Shown piece by piece: positions 1 through 9,300 of a stretch of 64,000 bases of DNA (positions are counted from its first letter, which is position 1; each line of letters starts with the position of its first letter). The stretch lies in contig NZ_LFIJ01000002.1 in assembly GCF_001187555.1 (NCBI RefSeq), positions 222,716-286,715 on the forward strand, written 5' to 3'. The notes under the pieces were generated by a model that saw nothing but the letters and a program-made list of their open reading frames with translations, did not search any database and had not been told where the DNA came from. This DNA comes from Gilvimarinus polysaccharolyticus (GTDB lineage: Bacteria > Pseudomonadota > Gammaproteobacteria > Pseudomonadales > Cellvibrionaceae). The position numbers and the translations under genes are program-made.

Positions 1-1409
1 CCACTGTAACCGCGTTGACGCAGTTGCCGAGCGGCAATGATTTTAGCCTCTAGGTCGCTCATACTTAAAATAACCGCGCGGATACAACTCATATCCAGCC
101 CCTGCCAAAACACTTGGTCTTCGGCATCGGCAAACATCACTGAGCGCCCAGCTTTACGATGCCGATCAACCTTACCTGGATCGGAGTCTAACGCTATCAG
201 CTTACCTATTTTGCCACTAAGCTGATCATATGCGGCCGTACCGGTCCGCCCCATGCCAAATATCAGCACCTCGGCATCACCGAGCGAGATAGGCTGCTGA
301 TCTGGATGGTGAATGTTGCGCTCTAACAGCAATAGACGGCGGGATAGCTTTTCGTAAAAAGGATGGGCAATACGGTTAAGAGGGGCCGAAATCACAAACG
401 ACACAGCTACGGTTAACGCCAACGGCACCAACCACTCCGGCAACACAACGGCAATCACAATAAGACCAAACTCACTGTAGTTGGTCAGTGCCAAACTGGT
501 TAGAAACGCACTGCGGGCGCGTAACTTAAACAACACCAGCAATAAAAAGAAACCAATGCCTTTGAGCGGTAATAATACTGAAGCCACAATAGCGAGCACC
601 AAGGCATCCATACCCGGTAATCCGCTCATTCCAATTTGTAAAAAGAAGCCCACTAAGAAGACTTCTTTGATGCTCCAGAGTGAATTTGACAACTCTGTAG
701 CACTACGATGTTTGGCCAGCAAGACACCAAATGCCAAAGCGCCCAACTCCGAGCTTAACCCCAGTGCCTCAAAGCCCATGCCACCGACTACCAGTGCCAG
801 TAAGAGACCAAACAGCACCATAAGTTCATCGTGGCCACACACATCCAGCAATTTGAATAATACCGGCCGCAACAGCGGTAAACCTAGTACCAAAGGTGCC
901 CAAATCGAGGGCACCTTGCCACTGGCCAACGAAATCACCAGCAGTGCAATCAAGTCTTGTACAACCAAAATACCAATGGCGACACGACCGTGAAACGCTC
1001 GCAGCTCACGTTTACTATCGAGCACCTTGGCGGCCAGAACAGTGCTTGAGAATGACAGCGCAATGGCGAGCAATATCGCCTCATACCAAGTCACATCCAA
1101 CAACATGTACATGCCCGGAGCGAGCAAGCCTACGGCCAAGGCAAAGTGCAGGATACCGCCGCCGATGACCTCGGGCTGTACCAGGTTGCGCACCCTAAGC
1201 TTTAAGCCCACAGTAAAGAGCAGCAACAATACCCCCAAGTGAGCAAGGTGAGCGATAATCTCGTCGCCATTTTCGGGCAACTCAAAAAAGTATCCCAAAC
1301 CACTGATGGCAAATCCTGCGGTCAAATACCCGACCAATGGCGGCAAACCGACTGTCCGCACCAATAAACCCAGCGTGAACGCACAGGCAATCCATATCGC
1401 TTCTAACAT
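1..1409 (-). CDS. Kef-type cation:proton antiporter (CPA2 family), 3' end cut by window edge
   Basis: The reverse strand reads without a stop from ATG at 1409 to the window edge, about 469 residues. Roughly the first 370 residues are strings of hydrophobic segments typical of the CPA2 Na+/H+ exchanger domain. A cytoplasmic nucleotide-binding (TrkA-N/RCK) domain begins near residue 400 with DAEVLIFGMGRTGTAAYDQL, which contains GxGxxG. This layout fits KefB/YbaL-like antiporters that exchange K+ or Na+ for protons across the inner membrane and are gated by nucleotide or thiol ligands. The C-terminal end of the RCK domain is missing only because the window ends. The gene is divergent from the guanidinium exporter gene. 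Substrate ion and gating ligand cannot be read from the sequence. Confidence 0.9.
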   Translation of the reverse strand, partial: MLEAIWIACAFTLGLLVRTVGLPPLVGYLTAGFAISGLGYFFELPENGDEIIAHLAHLGVLLLLFTVGLKLRVRNLVQPEVIGGGILHFALAVGLLAPGMYMLLDVTWYEAILLAIALSFSSTVLAAKVLDSKRELRAFHGRVAIGILVVQDLIALLVISLASGKVPSIWAPLVLGLPLLRPVLFKLLDVCGHDELMVLFGLLLALVVGGMGFEALGLSSELGALAFGVLLAKHRSATELSNSLWSIKEVFLVGFFLQIGMSGLPGMDALVLAIVASVLLPLKGIGFFLLLVLFKLRARSAFLTSLALTNYSEFGLIVIAVVLPEWLVPLALTVAVSFVISAPLNRIAHPFYEKLSRRLLLLERNIHHPDQQPISLGDAEVLIFGMGRTGTAAYDQLSGKIGKLIALDSDPGKVDRHRKAGRSVMFADAEDQVFWQGLDMSCIRAVILSMSDLEAKIIAARQLRQRGYS

Positions 1410-1454
1410 TCATGTGCCTTAATTTTACTTTGATCTATGAGAACACTTAGGGTC

Positions 1455-1483
1455 TTGAAGTTTACGCCCATTACCTCTATTTT
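1455..1483 (+). promoter_or_regulatory. Candidate sigma70 promoter of the gdx operon
   Basis: TTGAAG at 1455-1460 and TATTTT at 1478-1483 are separated by 17 bases, each matching the consensus hexamer at four of six positions. Transcription would start near 1490, about 30 bases before the first riboswitch hairpin, so the whole aptamer would lie in the leader. Confidence 0.5.
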
Positions 1484-1518
1484 AACTCATACGAGCGGCG
1501 AGCCTAAGGCACCGACCT

Positions 1519-1576
1519 GTACGGGACGACCCGTACTGCAGAATTTTCTGGCTATCTCTAACTGGGGACGACCCCG
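1519..1576 (+). promoter_or_regulatory. Guanidine-II (mini-ykkC) riboswitch
   Basis: Two hairpins carry the diagnostic ACGA tetraloop. Hairpin 1 is GTACGGG-ACGA-CCCGTAC (1519-1536), a perfect 7-bp stem. Hairpin 2 is GGGG-ACGA-CCCC (1564-1575), extendable by a U-G pair to 1576. The linker is 27 bases. In the guanidine-II class the two ACGR loops bind guanidinium and pair with each other, which frees the ribosome binding site. Here hairpin 2 ends about 20 bases before the start codon of an SMR exporter, next to the likely GTGAG ribosome site (1581-1585). Class and downstream gene agree, so confidence is high; the ON-switch mechanism is taken from the family. Confidence 0.9.
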
Positions 1577-1595
1577 CCCCGTGAGATTAACAAAC

Positions 1596-1907
1596 ATGTC
1601 TTGGTTTTACTTACTTTTCGCTGGCTTATTCGAAGTTATCTGGGCCGTTGGCCTCAAATATACCGAGGGCTTTACTCGCTTATGGCCGAGCCTGGCGACC
1701 CTAACAGCGATTATTATCAGTATGTCGCTACTGGGGTTGTCACTTAAAGAGCTGCCTATTAGCACCGCCTACGCGATCTGGACTGGTATTGGTGTAGTGG
1801 GGACGGTCATACTCGGTATATTCCTGTTTGGCGAAAACGTGTCGGCTTTGCGCCTAGTCTGTATTGCCCTTATACTCACGGGCATTGTTGGACTAAAATT
1901 GAGCTAG
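1596..1907 (+). CDS. gdx: Guanidinium exporter of the small multidrug resistance family (Gdx/SugE)
   Basis: This 103-residue protein has four predicted membrane helices and is a typical SMR subunit that works as an antiparallel dimer. Glu13 in the first helix ([16 protein letters not shown]) is the proton/substrate-coupling carboxylate of the family. Segments such as [16 protein letters not shown] and the W of [12 protein letters not shown] fit the SugE/Gdx branch rather than EmrE-like drug pumps. I chose ATG 1596 because the reading frame upstream runs through the riboswitch hairpins. The guanidine-II riboswitch directly upstream supports export of guanidinium in exchange for protons as the physiological role. 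The next gene starts 8 bases after the stop. Confidence 0.92.
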   Translation: MSWFYLLFAGLFEVIWAVGLKYTEGFTRLWPSLATLTAIIISMSLLGLSLKELPISTAYAIWTGIGVVGTVILGIFLFGENVSALRLVCIALILTGIVGLKLS

Positions 1908-1915
1908 GACACACC

Positions 1916-2284
1916 ATGGACGCACTCTACGACGAACACCCCGTGATGTTTAAAAACAACCCACTGGGGTTTATTGTCGCCCTGATATTATGCCTTGTGG
2001 GTATCGGTATTATTATTTTGCTAGTGTGGCACCTGAAAAACAAATCATCGCGCTTAATAGTGACAAAGTCAGATGTTTTATACGAGAAAGGCCTTCTCAG
2101 TAAAGAACGTTCCGAGCTGAACATCACCAGCATTCGCACGGTTAAAGTGAAGCAATCATTCTGGAATCGCGTCTTTGGCACCGGCACCATTGAGCTCTAC
2201 ACCGCCGGCGATGCAGCTGAGATTACCGCCATTGGAATGCCCGACCCAAACCGTGTGCGCGACATTATTAAAGCTCACGATTAA
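1916..2284 (+). CDS. Small membrane-anchored bacterial PH-domain protein (YdbS/DUF304-like)
   Basis: This 122-residue protein has a short N-terminus, one long hydrophobic segment (about residues 18-41) and a cytoplasmic domain. The stretch SRLIVTKSDVLYEKGLLSKE followed by ELNITSIRTVKVKQSFWNRV and GTGTIELYT is the characteristic bPH_2 (DUF304/YdbS) pattern. Proteins of this family usually have one or two helices and one PH domain; their molecular role is poorly known and no enzyme activity is expected. The gene starts 8 bases after gdx and ends 11 bases before the next gene, so it is probably co-transcribed with the riboswitch-controlled exporter. That link to guanidine is inferred from spacing only. 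Confidence 0.75.
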   Translation: MDALYDEHPVMFKNNPLGFIVALILCLVGIGIIILLVWHLKNKSSRLIVTKSDVLYEKGLLSKERSELNITSIRTVKVKQSFWNRVFGTGTIELYTAGDAAEITAIGMPDPNRVRDIIKAHD

Positions 2285-2295
2285 TTGAGGCAGTT

Positions 2296-2604
2296 ATGGG
2301 CAGTGACGAAAAAGACAAGCGCCAGGCAAGAGCCATCTTTATTGGCATTGTAGCGGTGCTGCTTTTAGCGGTGGTAGCTACCGCTTTGTTACTGCCTATG
2401 CTGGGGGACATTACCGCTGGCACATTCTCGCAAGGCTTAGGTCTTAAAGACGCTGCAGTTATATCTTTTTTTGTCACCACCGCATTACTCGTGGTACTTG
2501 CCATTACCTCGGGCGATGGACTTATCGGCGAGATACAATTTGTACTCGGTGGTTTTTTTACCTTTTTTATTATCATCTGGCTGATGATTGCGTGGGTCTT
2601 TTAA
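2296..2604 (+). CDS. Small membrane protein with three helices, function unknown
   Basis: This 102-residue protein starts with a charged, Lys/Arg/Asp-rich tail (MGSDEKDKRQAR), followed by three hydrophobic segments at about residues 13-34, 54-71 and 81-101. The last helix runs to the C-terminus. I do not recognise a family. It follows the PH-domain gene by 11 bases in the same direction, which suggests one operon with gdx. It may partner the PH-domain protein in the membrane, but this rests on position alone. Confidence 0.6.
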   Translation: MGSDEKDKRQARAIFIGIVAVLLLAVVATALLLPMLGDITAGTFSQGLGLKDAAVISFFVTTALLVVLAITSGDGLIGEIQFVLGGFFTFFIIIWLMIAWVF

Positions 2605-2644
2605 TCAAGAACACTCAATATCGGCCCCAACATAGTGTATTTTT

Positions 2645-3187
2645 ATGAAATTAACTCGCATTTTACTGACATTTGCCCTTCCTGCCACACTACTACTTAG
2701 CAACCCCAGCGTTGCCGATAACGAACGTGGTTTTTTTGCCGGAATTGGCGCCTCCGCCATTAATGCCGACGATGAAAAAAGTTATGACGGGGCCGATTTA
2801 TGGATAGCCGAATTAATGGCCGGCTACAAATACAACAGCTTTCTGGGTGGCGAAGTACGCTACGGTACAAGCCTTGGTGCCGATACAGTATTTTTAGATG
2901 GTGAAGACACCATTGAAGTGGACATGGACATTAACCATTATCGTGCTATTTACTACCGCGCTGAGGCCACCAATCAACACGGCCGATTTTACGGCCTATT
3001 AGGCTATGTCGATCTCGATTATCGTTTAGAGAACACCGACTTCAGTGCCGACGGATTTTCTTGGGGCGTAGGCTTTGGCTGGTTTGTCGCGCCAAAATTG
3101 AATTTAAACTTTGAGTATAAAAACTTGCTAGATGTCGACGATCAAGACTTCACGTCGATCAGCGTAAACCTAGATTATCGCTTTTAA
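2645..3187 (+). CDS. Outer-membrane beta-barrel protein (OmpA/OprF-like porin fold)
   Basis: This 180-residue protein has a signal peptide (MKLTRILLTFALPATLLLSNPSVA, cut around residue 24). The mature part alternates polar and aromatic residues as in an eight-stranded barrel: GFFAGIGASAIN, LWIAELMAGYKYNSFLGGEV, HYRAIYYRAEATN, GRFYGLLGYVDLDYRL, FSWGVGFGWFVAPKLNLNFE. It ends with SVNLDYRF, a C-terminal aromatic as used for outer-membrane insertion. It has no peptidoglycan-binding OmpA domain. The gap to the gene before is 40 bases, so it may belong to the same operon or have its own promoter. The specific role (adhesion, small pore or structural) cannot be read. Confidence 0.8.
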   Translation: MKLTRILLTFALPATLLLSNPSVADNERGFFAGIGASAINADDEKSYDGADLWIAELMAGYKYNSFLGGEVRYGTSLGADTVFLDGEDTIEVDMDINHYRAIYYRAEATNQHGRFYGLLGYVDLDYRLENTDFSADGFSWGVGFGWFVAPKLNLNFEYKNLLDVDDQDFTSISVNLDYRF

Positions 3188-3190
3188 TTT

Positions 3191-3376
3191 ATGTCCCAGC
3201 TGCTAGAAAAATCGGTGCATTGCCCCTTTTGCGATGCGCCGCTTACCCTTTTAGTTGACGACTCGGCCGGCACACAGCAATACACTGAAGATTGCCATGT
3301 GTGCTGCCAACCAATAGACGTTACGATTTGGGAGGATAACGCCGGCGACCTTAGCGTCACCGTCGAACAGGAATAA
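3191..3376 (+). CDS. CPXCG-motif cysteine-rich small protein
   Basis: This 61-residue protein has two CxxC knuckles, VHCPFCDAPL near residue 11 and CHVCCQP near residue 35, an arrangement that should bind one zinc ion. Proteins of the CPXCG family occur widely in gammaproteobacteria and have no known function. The gene starts 3 bases after the beta-barrel gene, so it is probably translated from the same messenger. Its stop lies only 3 bases from the stop of the convergent peroxidase gene, with no hairpin between them. Confidence 0.8.
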   Translation: MSQLLEKSVHCPFCDAPLTLLVDDSAGTQQYTEDCHVCCQPIDVTIWEDNAGDLSVTVEQE

Positions 3377-3379
3377 ACC

Positions 3380-3922
3380 CTAAGGCTGCAATAAAACCTC
3401 TATGGCCTTGTTTAACTCCACGCTACCTGGCTTCACTTTACTGCCAAAATGCTGCACGCTGCCGGTTTCACCATCTAACAGATACTTATTAAAGTTCCAA
3501 CCTGGCTGCTCGCTCTGACGGCCCAAATACTCAAACAAATCATTGGCCTCAGCACCGGTAACTGCCGTAGGCGCCAGCATGGTAAACGTCACGCCGTAGT
3601 TGGTATAGCAAATAGTTGCGGCTTCTTCTTCGGATTTAGCAGCCTGTTTAAAATCATCGCTAGCAAAACCCACCACAACCAAACCCCTCTCGGCGTATTG
3701 GTTGTGCAAAGCCTCTAACGCTTTAAATTGCGGTGTGTAACCGCAGTGGCTGGCCGTATTGACAATCAAGGCATCTTTACCCGCCAACACATCACATAAA
3801 TGAATGCTTTCACTGGCATGTAGCTTACGATAATCGGCATCGAGATACGCGGGACAGTCGGCCGCTTGTATCGCAGAAGCGCTAAAGCCAAGCAGTACCA
3901 TCAAAGCAATTGATATTTTCAT
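3380..3922 (-). CDS. Exported glutathione peroxidase-like thiol peroxidase
   Basis: This 180-residue protein has a signal peptide (MKISIALMVLLGFSASAIQA) and a thioredoxin-fold peroxidase domain. The peroxidatic Cys60 sits in VNTASHCGYTPQF, the family signature. The conserved Trp-Asn pair is in PGWNFNKYLL. In the classical GPx tetrad the Gln comes from the motif NQFG; here the equivalent stretch is GFASDDFKQA, with Asp in that place. The enzyme would reduce peroxides in the periplasm, more likely using thioredoxin-like donors than glutathione. The ATG at 3922 has an AGGA-type ribosome site. The gene stands alone, convergent with the gdx cluster. Family is certain, donor unknown. Confidence 0.87.
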   Translation of the reverse strand: MKISIALMVLLGFSASAIQAADCPAYLDADYRKLHASESIHLCDVLAGKDALIVNTASHCGYTPQFKALEALHNQYAERGLVVVGFASDDFKQAAKSEEEAATICYTNYGVTFTMLAPTAVTGAEANDLFEYLGRQSEQPGWNFNKYLLDGETGSVQHFGSKVKPGSVELNKAIEVLLQP

Positions 3923-4046
3923 TGTTTGGATCCTATTATTTAAGATTTAATAGCGAGCGTAGCAAGTAGCCTTCTGGGTCACTTTAATCATCCATCTGAG
4001 TCCTGCTATGATCTTACTCTGACATTCAGCGAAGACCAAATAATCC

Positions 4047-4778
4047 ATGCGCATTCCCCGTGTTTACTGCCCAATCAATCTCGTACTTAACACTCCTATC
4101 ACTCTGGACGACAACGCCGCTCACTATCTGGGCAAAGTGTTACGCATGGGGACTGGGCGCCCTATAGTAGTGTTTAACGGCGAAGGCGGTGAATACACTG
4201 GCATTATTAGCGATGTGGGTAAAAAGCACTTACAAGTCACCCTCGAGCACTTTGATAACACCGAACGCGAGTCGCCCCTAAGCATCGAACTAGCGGTAGG
4301 ATTATCCCGCGGCGAGCGCTGGGACCTTGTGCTGCAAAAAGCCACTGAACTTGGCGCAACTCGTATTGTGCCGCTGCTAACCGAGCGCACGGAAGTAAAA
4401 CTAAAAGCTGACAGGCTAGAAAAAAAATGGCTGCACTGGCGCCAAATCATCATCAGTGCCTGTGAACAATGCCAACGCAACCGAGTCCCCGAGCTTGCAC
4501 CACTAACGACACTAACCGAGTACTTAAGCGGTGCTAATGCAGAACAGAAGCTTGTCCTGCATCATCGCGACAACCAAGGCCTACCCTCCGTACCCAGCCC
4601 CCATAGTGCAGCACTTTTGATCGGCCCCGAAGGCGGGCTAAGTGACCACGAGATTACCACTGCCCGAGATGCAGGCTTTAACCCACTAACACTCGGGCCA
4701 CGAGTTATGCGTACCGAAACCGCCCCACTCGCTGCCATCAGCGTACTGCAGTATCAATGGGGGGATTTTGCATCATAA
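4047..4778 (+). CDS. rsmE: 16S rRNA m3U1498 methyltransferase RsmE
   Basis: This 243-residue protein has the usual RsmE length. The N-terminal PUA-like part contains HYLGKVLRMGTGRPIVVFNG. The C-terminal SPOUT domain holds the knotted AdoMet site: LLIGPEGGLSDHEI, LTLGPRVMRTETAPLAAIS. The enzyme methylates N3 of uridine 1498 in helix 44 of 16S rRNA in the assembled small subunit. In Pseudomonas rsmE also lies close to gshB, though here the Pil-Chp cluster intervenes. It is transcribed alone towards a terminator hairpin shared with chpC. Confidence 0.96.
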   Translation: MRIPRVYCPINLVLNTPITLDDNAAHYLGKVLRMGTGRPIVVFNGEGGEYTGIISDVGKKHLQVTLEHFDNTERESPLSIELAVGLSRGERWDLVLQKATELGATRIVPLLTERTEVKLKADRLEKKWLHWRQIIISACEQCQRNRVPELAPLTTLTEYLSGANAEQKLVLHHRDNQGLPSVPSPHSAALLIGPEGGLSDHEITTARDAGFNPLTLGPRVMRTETAPLAAISVLQYQWGDFAS

Positions 4779-4860
4779 ATTCTAAATGCTGCTTAATGCC
4801 CGCCCGCAACAAAGAACTTATTGTTCACTTAACTGAGAATAGGAAAGGATAAACTAATAA

Positions 4861-4878
4861 GGCGGAAAGGCTTCCGCC
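4861..4878. terminator. Hairpin between convergent rsmE and chpC
   Basis: A perfect 7-bp stem GGCGGAA/TTCCGCC closes a 4-base loop (AGGC). It lies between the stops of rsmE (4778) and chpC (4918). The sequence is T/A-rich on both sides but lacks a long T run, so it is a moderate terminator candidate serving both directions. Confidence 0.55.
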
Positions 4879-4917
4879 TAGAAAATACTTTGCGTCAGCC
4901 AGTGCTCGCACATAGCG

Positions 4918-5403
4918 TTAACGCTGGGAAGAAAACTCCAGATAAGCCTGCTCGATTTTCGCTAGCGCAGGAATCACCGCTTGCTCACCGGCCCAGGTAA
5001 CCACAAGATCATCGTAGGATGCTTTTACAACGTCATCACGTTCGGCAATTTCTGCGGCGGTAACACGCGCTAGACGTGGTAAACCTTGGGTTAAAATTGC
5101 AATAAAACCCAAAGAATCATCCAATCCAGTTGTGTTAAGTACCGCAATACGACACCGGCCAGTAAAGCTTGGACGCGCTTGTCCGTTCATGATCTCCATC
5201 GCGACGATGGGAATATCTCGCTCACGCCAACTAATCTCTCCCAACAGCCAGTCGGGGGCGTTATCGACAGGCTGAATATTGCCTACCGGTACAATTTCAG
5301 CGACGGTAACGTTAGGCAATAACAACAGGGAGTCACTAAGAGGCACTAACAAACTGGCAATTTCTTGATAGCTATCTGATTGGATCTGATGTTCCGCTCT
5401 CAT
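4918..5403 (-). CDS. chpC: CheW-like adaptor ChpC of the Pil-Chp system
   Basis: This 161-residue single CheW-domain protein has ASLLVPLSDSLLLLPNVTVAEIV at its start and DAPDWLLGEISWRERDIPIV-like strands, typical of adaptors that couple receptors to the CheA-type kinase. It is the last gene of the eight-gene set that begins with pilG, the same place as chpC in Pseudomonas aeruginosa, where it is an accessory adaptor feeding signals into ChpA. Its ATG overlaps the chpB stop as ATGA (5400-5403), which points to coupled translation. Confidence 0.85.
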   Translation of the reverse strand: MRAEHQIQSDSYQEIASLLVPLSDSLLLLPNVTVAEIVPVGNIQPVDNAPDWLLGEISWRERDIPIVAMEIMNGQARPSFTGRCRIAVLNTTGLDDSLGFIAILTQGLPRLARVTAAEIAERDDVVKASYDDLVVTWAGEQAVIPALAKIEQAYLEFSSQR

Positions 5404-6383
5404 GAGCTTACGGCCTCTTTCATCGCATTTATATGGTTTATGTGTTGCACAAAATTGGCGGCTAATTCTTTTGGCGTACCGGTAAAGTCTACACAGTCAG
5501 TGGCCAATGCAGCTTGGGGCATCGAGTCGACCACACAAGTGGTGGGCTCTTGCACCCAAACTTGCCCCCGCTGCTGCTTAATAAGCCGGCAACTAGCCGC
5601 ACCATCAAGTCCCATGCCAGAAAAAATAATAACCCCACCGCGTTCTTTTTGAGTACTCGCCAGGTTTGCTAACAATTGATCTATTGACGGCTTGTAGCGT
5701 CCGCCCCAAGGCTCATCGTAGACAACTAGTGTGGCATTATCTTGTAACTCAGCTCGACGTGCCGGATCCATAATGGTCACTGTATCAGGCTTTATGACCG
5801 CACCTTGCTCCGGGGCCACGCCTAAATAAGAAGCGTTTTTCCCAAGCATTGTAACCAACGACCCACAATACTCTTGGTCTATATGCTGTGCGTATAAAAA
5901 ACCAACACCAAGCCCTGTGGGCAAAGCATGTAAAAATTCTCTAACCGGCTGCGGCCCCCCCGTTGATGCGGCCAATACCCAGACCATGTTTGCAGGTGTG
6001 TTACTTGCAAGATTGACTTCACCAACTAAACGCTGCAGCCTCGCGCACAAACGATCAGACCACTGTAACAAACTGGTTCCATCAGTCTCAACTTCACTGC
6101 TATCGCTAAGCAACACAGGCACATCGACGGTAGCCAACAACACACTCAGCACTTCTGTCGTGCTACTGCGCTCATTCTCGACACAGGTAATGTCGACCAA
6201 CCAAGCATCCAAGTTAGCGATGCATTCTAAATCTTCTAAATCAAGATCAGGTACTACAGAATGCTCGTATTGTGGTAAAACTGCACTGTACTCGACCCGC
6301 TGGCCCATTTTTATTACCAGCGAGCTCAATTGCCGCAACTTTATTTCGCTGTCAACCAGCAACCCTAATGCTAAGGGCTTCAC
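5400..6383 (-). CDS. chpB: Protein-glutamate methylesterase ChpB (CheB-like)
   Basis: This 327-residue protein has a C-terminal CheB methylesterase domain. The catalytic triad is visible: Ser140 in LAASTGGPQ, His167 in YAQHIDQ and Asp260 in FSGMGLDGAAS. The first 120 residues take the place of the CheB receiver domain but are strongly divergent, and I cannot identify an acidic pocket with confidence. The enzyme removes methyl groups from the receptor PilJ, opposing PilK. Translation starts with GTG (6383), 4 bases after the chpA stop, so start and expression depend on chpA. Confidence 0.9.
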   Translation of the reverse strand: MKPLALGLLVDSEIKLRQLSSLVIKMGQRVEYSAVLPQYEHSVVPDLDLEDLECIANLDAWLVDITCVENERSSTTEVLSVLLATVDVPVLLSDSSEVETDGTSLLQWSDRLCARLQRLVGEVNLASNTPANMVWVLAASTGGPQPVREFLHALPTGLGVGFLYAQHIDQEYCGSLVTMLGKNASYLGVAPEQGAVIKPDTVTIMDPARRAELQDNATLVVYDEPWGGRYKPSIDQLLANLASTQKERGGVIIFSGMGLDGAASCRLIKQQRGQVWVQEPTTCVVDSMPQAALATDCVDFTGTPKELAANFVQHINHINAMKEAVSS

Positions 6384-6387
6384 TCGA

Positions 6388-9300
6388 CTAAGCGTCCTGC
6401 TCTTCGATCAACTCTTGGATGTTTCCCAGCAATATATCTTCTTGATAAGGTTTACCCATATAACGGTTAACCCCCAGATCTAAAGCACGATTGCGGTGTT
6501 TATCACCCGTTCTCGAAGTAATCATAATAATCGGCAAGTGTTTTAAGCGCGAACTTGTACGTATGTTTTTTGCCACTTCAAAACCATCCATTCGTGGCAT
6601 CTCAATATCAAGCAACATAACATCAGGGATACTATCCTGCAGTAACAAAATCGCCTCGGCACCATCTTTAGCGGTTACCACACGATAGCCTTCTCGCTCT
6701 AAGAAGCGCCCAGTTACCTTGCGCACAGTCACCGAATCATCAACAACCATAACTGTTTTTTCGTCGTCTTCTTTATCTACGGCGTTAGCTCTAGCGTGTG
6801 GCTCCAGTAAAATGGATTCACTCAAGCCCAGCGCAAGCTGCTCACGTATCAGTGCATGGAGGTCAAGAATAACAACAACAGAGCCATCCCCCATCACCGT
6901 GGCGCCCGACACACCACGCACTTTACTAAACTGCGCACCAAGTGTTTTCACGACAATTTCTCGGCTGCCCAACAGTTTGTCAACCTGCAGAGCCATGGTG
7001 TGTTCGGCACTGCGCACCAAAACAATTGGTAGCGGTAATGCCTGGCCATCTAACTTAGGCAGCGAGTCGCTATCGAGTAACGAGCCCAAATAACGCACTA
7101 GGTAATTTTCGCCAGCGTATTCAAAACGAGCTTGCTCATCTTGATAATAATGTTCCAACTCAAATGGACTTACCCGCACAATACCTTCGATAGTGTTTAG
7201 AGGAATCGCGTACAGATCATCGCCAATTTGTACCATCAAGGCGCGGTTTACCGAGACCGTAAACGGCAGACGTACGGTAAACTCAGTGCCTTCCCCCCAA
7301 TGGGAGTTAATAGACATTGAGCCGCCTAACTGTTTAATCTCGGAGTGAACAACATCCATCCCGACGCCTCGGCCGGATATTTGCGTTACTTTATCGGCCG
7401 TACTAAAGCCTGCATGCAAAATAAACTGCATCACATCTTGATCAGACAATTGTGCCTCATGCGTCATCAAACCTCGCTCGATCGCTTTAGCACGCACGCG
7501 CTCTAAATTAATACCACGGCCATCGTCCACCAAGCGCAGCACAACATCACCGCCTTCACGAGATAAATTCAGAGAGATAACACCGACATCATTTTTACCG
7601 CTTTTGCTACGCTCATCGGCTGTCTCAATACCGTGATCGACTGCGTTACGTAACATATGCTCTAAAGGTGCAATCATTCGCTCGAGCACCGAGCGATCCA
7701 ATTCCCCTTCTACATTATCCAGCTCAAAACTAACTTCTTTACCCAGCTCGTTTGCCGCTTGCCGCACAATCCTGCGCAACCTTGGCACCAAGCGAGCAAA
7801 AGGCACCATGCGCGAACGCATTAAGCCTTCTTGCAAATCTGTATTAATTCGCGACTGTTGCAACAACAACGTCTCGGTATCGCGGTTTTTATCCACCAAC
7901 GTCATTCGCAAGTCCAACAAGTCAGACGCAGACTCTACCAACGAACGCGACAATTGTTGCAGTGCCGAATAGCGATCCATTTCCAGTGGATCAAAATCAT
8001 CTAGGGCTGCCATCTGCTCTTGACGAAACAAAATCTGTGCTTCTGTTTCTATATCTAATCGACGCAGCTGTTCTTGCAAACGCTCAATAGTTGCGTCCAT
8101 TTCATCTAACGCAACACCGGTATCGCCCACTTGCTCTTCAATACGCGCCCGAGCAATAGACGTTTCACCAGCAAGGTTTACCAGCTCCTCAAGTAACTCG
8201 GCTGATACTTTTACAACCTCTTGGGGACCGCTACGTTTTGCAGCCAAATGCTGGGTTTGACCACCAGGGGTTGCAACTGCGCCACCACCTGTCGGGGCAG
8301 AACCGCTCGACCCATATTGAACAGCCGGCTTCGTTTTCGGCGCAAATGGTAATACTTTAGCGGGTTCGATCGATTGCGATGGCTGAGCTTGGGGCTCTGC
8401 AATATCCGTGCTTGATTCTTGTTCTAGCGTCGCACTTTGACTGTTATCAACAGCGCTTTCTACGCTGACCGTCGCGCTGGGGGCTTCAGGCGCTTCGGGC
8501 ACTTCTGTGCCGTGTAACTTCGCCTGCACCACTTGTATGCAATGATGGATTTGATCTTGATAGTTTAAAAGCTTACTAAAAGTCGCTTGATCCATATCAT
8601 TGATATTAAGATCAATAACCATTGTTTCGTAATCGTGAGTTAAATCGCCCAGCTCATTGAGACCAGACAACCGTGCGCCACCTTTAAGTGTGTGCAGTGT
8701 ACGCTTTAGCTCCTCAACGCAATCTGTGTTACTCCAATCCTCTTGCCAATCGTGCATCGAGCGCTCAATGTCTTCACTCAGCTCACCGGCCTCTTCCATG
8801 AAAATTTCAAGAATTTCTTGATCGAGATCGTCCTCTATCTCAACTTCGGCGGCATAATCGGTATCGACAACTTCGTTTGCGATTGATGCTGTTTGCTCAG
8901 CAATATTTTCATTCTCGACAGTTTGCTCGGACTCGTTCTGTTGGTCCGTAACTATACCATCAATCGCCACCGAATCATCGGCTAAAGTTTGTTCAACATC
9001 TGCATTAGTGTCATTGACGACATCAACAACAATCTCTGCCTCTTGCTCCGAATCCGTTAGCTCGTCCGCAACTATGCCATCAATCGCCACCGAATCATCT
9101 GCTAAAATTTGTTCAACATTTGCATTAGTGTCATTGACGACATCAACAACAATCTCTGCCTCTTGCTCCGAATCCGTTAGCTCGTCCGCAACTATGCCAT
9201 CAATCGCCACCGAATCATCGGCTAAAACTTGTTCAATTTCTGCATTAGTGTCATTGACGACATCAACAACAATCTCTGCCTCTTGCTCCGAATCCGTTAG

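Noticed and set aside
481-993. 170-codon plus-strand frame
   Set aside because: It lies antisense to the conserved Kef-type antiporter, whose membrane helices and GxGxxG motif read clearly on the minus strand.
1437-1595. N-terminal extension of the SMR exporter by 53 codons
   Set aside because: The segment is the promoter and riboswitch leader; SMR proteins are about 105 residues and start at the first membrane helix.
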